64,000 nucleotides of DNA from Hemerocallis citrina (Eukaryota > Streptophyta > Magnoliopsida > Asparagales > Asphodelaceae). The position numbers and the translations under genes are program-made. The stretch spans positions 682,001 to 746,000 of the forward strand of contig JACEHZ010000198.1 in the NCBI GenBank assembly GCA_017893485.1, written 5' to 3'. The notes beneath the pieces were generated by a model. That model searched no databases. It had not been told where the DNA came from and worked only from the letters and a program-made list of their open reading frames with translations. Of the stretch, positions 60,310-64,000 are shown one piece after another (position 1 is the first letter of the stretch; every line of letters starts with the position of its first letter).

Positions 60310-61895
60310 ATCCATGTTACGCCCCGAATTCCAAACTACACTGAATTCGAGATTCCACAGGATCTTTACACTTCTTTCGTACAATTTTACAAGGAATTTA
60401 AAACTTTTCACTTTACATCAGAGTTACAAGAAATCTTTAGACTTTACATTTTACAGCAGAAGCAAATTTACAACATTTATATAATGAAAGTACAACAACA
60501 CTTGAATAATCTCTAAGCATCAGTTCTCCTTTAATCTTTATCATGTCATTTACCCTGCATACAAAATTGTGGGTACGTCAGTTTATTCAACTGACGAACA
60601 TTATACACGGCCATCCTCTCTATGCCGGAAACAGTATAACTGATTTTCCATATTTAACAAACACAAACTTGTCACATATCAAACTAACGGGAATACCCTA
60701 TTGATGTCGTGTTGTGATTGTGCACTTAGTCCTTAATGCAGTTATTTATATTACATGACACTAATGCGCACTTGTTCGGATTCTATGCATCCCATACTAC
60801 ATAGGTCCGAGGGCAAGCCTCTTAATCGTTCTTCATCTTGTAGGGTTCAATCACTCGTCATGACTTAATCTACTACTGTAACTATGGTAAGTATCCTAGA
60901 TGTTTTCTGACATACGAACTCATGTCTAGACGCCCTGGAGGAAATCCCAACGCACTGACACATGACTCATCATGCAGGTATACTGTGGTAATTCAGCTCC
61001 TACCATAGACACGACACCACCCGCAGTCGTCAAACACCCCACGAGCGTCACCACCGGGACAGTACTCTGGAGCAGTATCCACGCCTATCATGACTCATCA
61101 TAGGACATCCTGGGATACTCTCTCACCGCCAATCCAATGGCCCTCATACTCAATGTTTTTCTCTTACTTTCATCACATCTTCACTATGTAACTAATCCTT
61201 AATTCTAATGAAACCATGAACAAAATCAATCTCTTAGAGTTAGCCCTCTCACTACTACCGGTCTTATTTCTTTCATTTCACAATGACCCAAGCTTGGTCT
61301 TTTCAATGTCAATAATCATATTTCATCACTTTTCACTTGCCGGTGTGAGTTTTGGCTACACCCTAATTTTCAATTTCATTTCACAAATTCATATGTTTGA
61401 GTTGTCAAACCCAAGAACATTTTTCTTTTCCAATCACATGATTTCTAAATTATTCATGAGTCAATAACCATACATGGAGTTCAATTATTCATCATGTATT
61501 TCATAACCAACCTTTATTTCCACTTTAAAATCATATCCCCAATATATAGCCAAAGTGAATATTCCCAAACCCATTATTGTCACACTATTCTTTAATAGGA
61601 ATAATTCATACAAACTTCACAATATATATTTTCTTTCTTTGTTATTTTTCCTTTCTAGCACTTATTTCAAGTCCTTTGCAAAACACATTTTTCACAAAAT
61701 ATACGAGTGTAGAACCATAGTTCCAACTACACTTTTATTCCAAAAATATACTTTATTTTATCCCGATAACTCCCAATTAATTTTTCATAAGTCACACATG
61801 ATTTTAGAATAATAATAGTATTTTTTTTTCATAATTTTCACACATCAAGAAACCCAAAAAAAATCATTTTTTCACAAAAGTAACATTTTGGCCAA

Positions 61896-61965
61896 GGCCA
61901 GGATTCGAACCAGCGACCCAAAGGAACCCAACCGCACACTCTGGCCACTGGGCCACTTGTGCCGT
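61896..61965 (-). other. tRNA-like module 1
   Basis: On the minus strand TGGCCCAGTGGCC (61955-61943) fits a Pol III A box, and GGTTCGAATCC (61911-61901) fits a B box, 44 bases apart as in tRNA genes. The acceptor and T stems pair poorly, so this is a relic or SINE-like head, not a working tRNA. Confidence 0.6.
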
Positions 61966-62049
61966 TCGATATAAAGGGAGATTAGAGTATTAAATGCTCT
62001 CGGATTAAAAAAAATAATTAAATTTTATAACGCACATAAAAGATTGGGG

Positions 62050-62140
62050 TCCTCAAGCATTGAACCCGCGATCCAAGGGAGACCAACCGCACGGACTATA
62101 GCACTAGAGAGTCCCCCGACCACTCGAGCTATAGGCTCAA
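62050..62140 (-). other. tRNA-like module 2
   Basis: On the minus strand TAGCTCGAGTGGTCGGG (62131-62115) resembles an A box and GGGTTCAATGCT (62067-62056) a B box, 64 bases apart. The stretch GTGCGGTTGG...CTTGGATCGCGGGTTC parallels module 1, so the two are probably duplicates. Confidence 0.55.
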
Positions 62141-63490
62141 GTTGTCTTGAATAAAACTCGAATTTTAATTGAATCAATTCTCTGTTCAATAGAACATTTC
62201 GATGTTCAAAAGCTCTCATTGGAGTTTTGCTTTTACTAAAATTCTTGTAAATCTCCAGAATATTTATTCAAACAATATTTGACATTCCAGTAATTTTAAA
62301 ATAATTTTTCTAGTAATTAAACACATATTTTTCATACAATTGATTTAAATTGTATACTACTACTATCACATCTCATTTTGACATTTCTTATACAACTTAA
62401 CATTAATATTTCCTATATCAATTCCCTGTTTTTTTTTTCTTTTACAAACCCAAAAACATATTTCAAGTTACTTATTCTAAACATTATCACAAATGTCCAT
62501 CTAATCACATAAAGCAACAATTTCATCTACTAGCATTTGCATTTAGTTTTGATACTAACAACAATTTTTAATTCAAGCATTCCATAGCTATAAACAATTC
62601 ACATACAACTTACGATTCATGACGGAATAACATGCAATCTATTTAGCATCAATTCAATCAACTAATAAGTCATTTTTCCCATTAAGTGTACTCTTATTAA
62701 TCTCTTTCATGCATTATCATTTCAATCAATCTTAGCATGGTGTCTAATTAGAAATATGGAAAATAACCCACTTTATTTGGAGAGAACAAATTTTGCAACA
62801 CCTCCTAAACAAAAGAGCCCTTCGCGAGCTTGCCAAAAGAGTGTTCCTCCTCCTCCTTGATGTGCACCCGAACCTTCAAAAGACGCAATCCGAGCCCTCC
62901 TTGTGATGATGCCGACCTTCCTTTGATTGCAAGCACAATTCACCCACAAACTCTCAATCTTTTACCTCACTTACTACACTACTAAAAATTGTATTTTCTA
63001 CTATAGGTTTTGGAGAAATGAAGAGTGCAAGAATAACTAGGCTAGGGGGGTATTTATACTAAAAATTGGAGCAAATGAAGGGCTAGGATTAATCTAGGAG
63101 TTAAAAATAGAAGGCTAGGATTCAAGGGGAAGTTGTAGTAACCAACCATGATTCAAACAACTACCACCCATAACTCCACTCTCTTTTTTCCTTTTCCCTC
63201 CATTCAAAACCGGCCACTATAGTGTGCTTCATGCACGTGTACGTGCAATGCACGTGCATTCACTAGTTCCCCATTTAAAAAGTTGTACATTTTATTTTTT
63301 ATAAAAATAATCTTATAAAAATATTCTACATTACAAGTTGTAATAAAAAAAAAGAAATAGCTCATGGGCTTTATTTAATGGGCCAAATAATAGTTTACAA
63401 AAAAATAAATTAGATTTGGGCTAAAAAGAAGGCTTATGTTTATTTGAAGAAAAATTGGCCTTTATAAAAACAATTAGAGAACACGTACAC

Positions 63491-63495
<5 letters not shown>

Positions 63496-63574
<79 letters not shown>
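63496..63574. repeat. TA microsatellite
   Basis: About 79 bp of uninterrupted TA repeats inside the solo LTR, upstream of its TATA box in the minus-strand reading. Confidence 0.95.
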
Positions 63575-63576
<2 letters not shown>

Positions 63577-63683
63577 ACATTATCCATAATGAAAATAATT
63601 ATAAGATTCCATACTACAAAAATTGCACGTGCACAATACGTGCAAAAATAATAATTTTCATAAATGAAAATCCGGGTATTACA

Positions 63684-64000
63684 ATCCAAGCCTCAAGTAG
63701 TGAAATATCAAGCCAAGTGAAATATTCAAACCTCAAGTGGTGAAATATCAAGCCTCAAGTAATCAAGTATCAAGCCAAGTCTCAAGTATCTCAAGTATCA
63801 AGCCAAGTCTCAAGTATCTCAAGTATCAAGCCAAGTACCACTTAGAATCAATAGATTCTCTTCCAAGTACATGTTTCTGAATTATCCACTATTAGATATG
63901 TCCCTTTAAACCCCAGCTTGGTTATTTTATTATTAATATCAAATAAGCATGTATGTATCACAAAACAAGCAAGTAAATCATGGTATGATCAAGTAACAAG
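63684..64000 (-). mobile_element. TGTCACGCCCC-family LTR, right part
   Basis: Continuation of the LTR begun at 59325 after the solo LTR: TCAAGT-type repeats to about 63840, then CTTCCAAGTACATGTTTC-type sequence paralleling 40905-40970. Runs off the window. Confidence 0.75.

Larger units (their letters stand above)
60315..63683 (-). mobile_element. Solo LTR, 3.4 kb
   Basis: Starts TGTTACGCCCCG and ends GGGTATTACA, with perfect 5-bp duplications ATCCA at 60310-60314 and 63684-63688. The flanking TCAAGT repeats continue across it. There is no internal region, primer-binding site or second LTR, so it is a solo LTR left by recombination. On the minus strand TATAAATA (63051-63058) lies where a promoter would be, so the LTR reads right to left. 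It contains two tRNA-like modules and a TA microsatellite. Frames at 61216-61467 and 61555-61812 are AT-rich accidents. Its inner third resembles 53791-54990. Confidence 0.88.

Noticed and set aside
61896..62140. Functional tRNA genes
   Set aside because: A and B boxes fit but the stems do not pair well and no plausible anticodon arm was found.

Overview
This window is repeat-rich nuclear DNA of a plant, almost certainly a flowering plant with a large genome. Evidence: plant-lineage LTR retrotransposons (Tat-type and chromoviral Ty3/gypsy, SIRE-like Ty1/copia), a MuDR-type transposase, hAT, Helitron and TRIM elements, initiator-Met-tRNA primer-binding sites (TGGTATCAGAGC), and AT-rich intron-like spacers. 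I found no intact host gene. The species cannot be told from the sequence.

1-32208 is a head-to-tail array of 22 complete units of about 1.35-1.44 kb (one is 1.97 kb because of a Helitron), with partial units at both ends; it runs off the left edge. Each unit holds, on the minus strand, a 369-bp exon relic resembling a CCR4-type (EEP-superfamily) mRNA deadenylase, intron-like AT-rich DNA, and a ~415-bp hAT-type non-autonomous element beside the exon, flanked by an 8-bp target duplication and containing a variable TTTTA microsatellite. A gene fragment already carrying the transposon was amplified as one unit. Diagnostic variants reveal a 4-unit higher-order repeat of ~5.64 kb (about 7.6-13.2 kb repeated at 13.2-18.9 kb). 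A 564-bp Helitron sits in one unit.

32209-45911 is a graveyard of nested elements, mostly on the minus strand: array-edge DNA (32209-32489), a decayed Tat-lineage gypsy element with gag, protease, RT, RNase H and archaeal-type RNase H (32490-36648), an LTR-like stretch (36649-38040), a decayed Tekay-like chromovirus fragment (38041-39821), a TGTCACGCCCC-family LTR element with a recognisable primer-binding site (39822-43519), and a broken MuDR-type transposase gene (43520-45911).

45912-52485 holds more array units arranged as a large inverted repeat: one plus-orientation unit, then about three in the opposite orientation meeting near 47496. One inverted unit carries a complete TRIM retrotransposon (49411-50459). 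Both outer junctions fall in the TTTTA microsatellite of the hAT element. Transcription across 47496 would give a ~1.1-kb RNA hairpin containing the deadenylase exon.

52484-64000 is again transposon DNA: a plus-strand chromovirus RT-RNaseH-integrase fragment, a truncated LTR, two neighbouring foldback elements (the second with six small palindromes nested in a large one), a standalone copy of the same hAT element, a pyrimidine-rich leader-like region, a SIRE-like copia gag/protease fragment, another TGTCACGCCCC-type LTR cutting that protease, and inside it a 3.4-kb solo LTR with a perfect 5-bp target duplication and two tRNA-like modules.

The strongest candidates for something undescribed are the deadenylase-exon/hAT array with its inverted-repeat partner, a possible source of small RNAs against a deadenylase gene, and the nested-palindrome foldback at 55438-56121.
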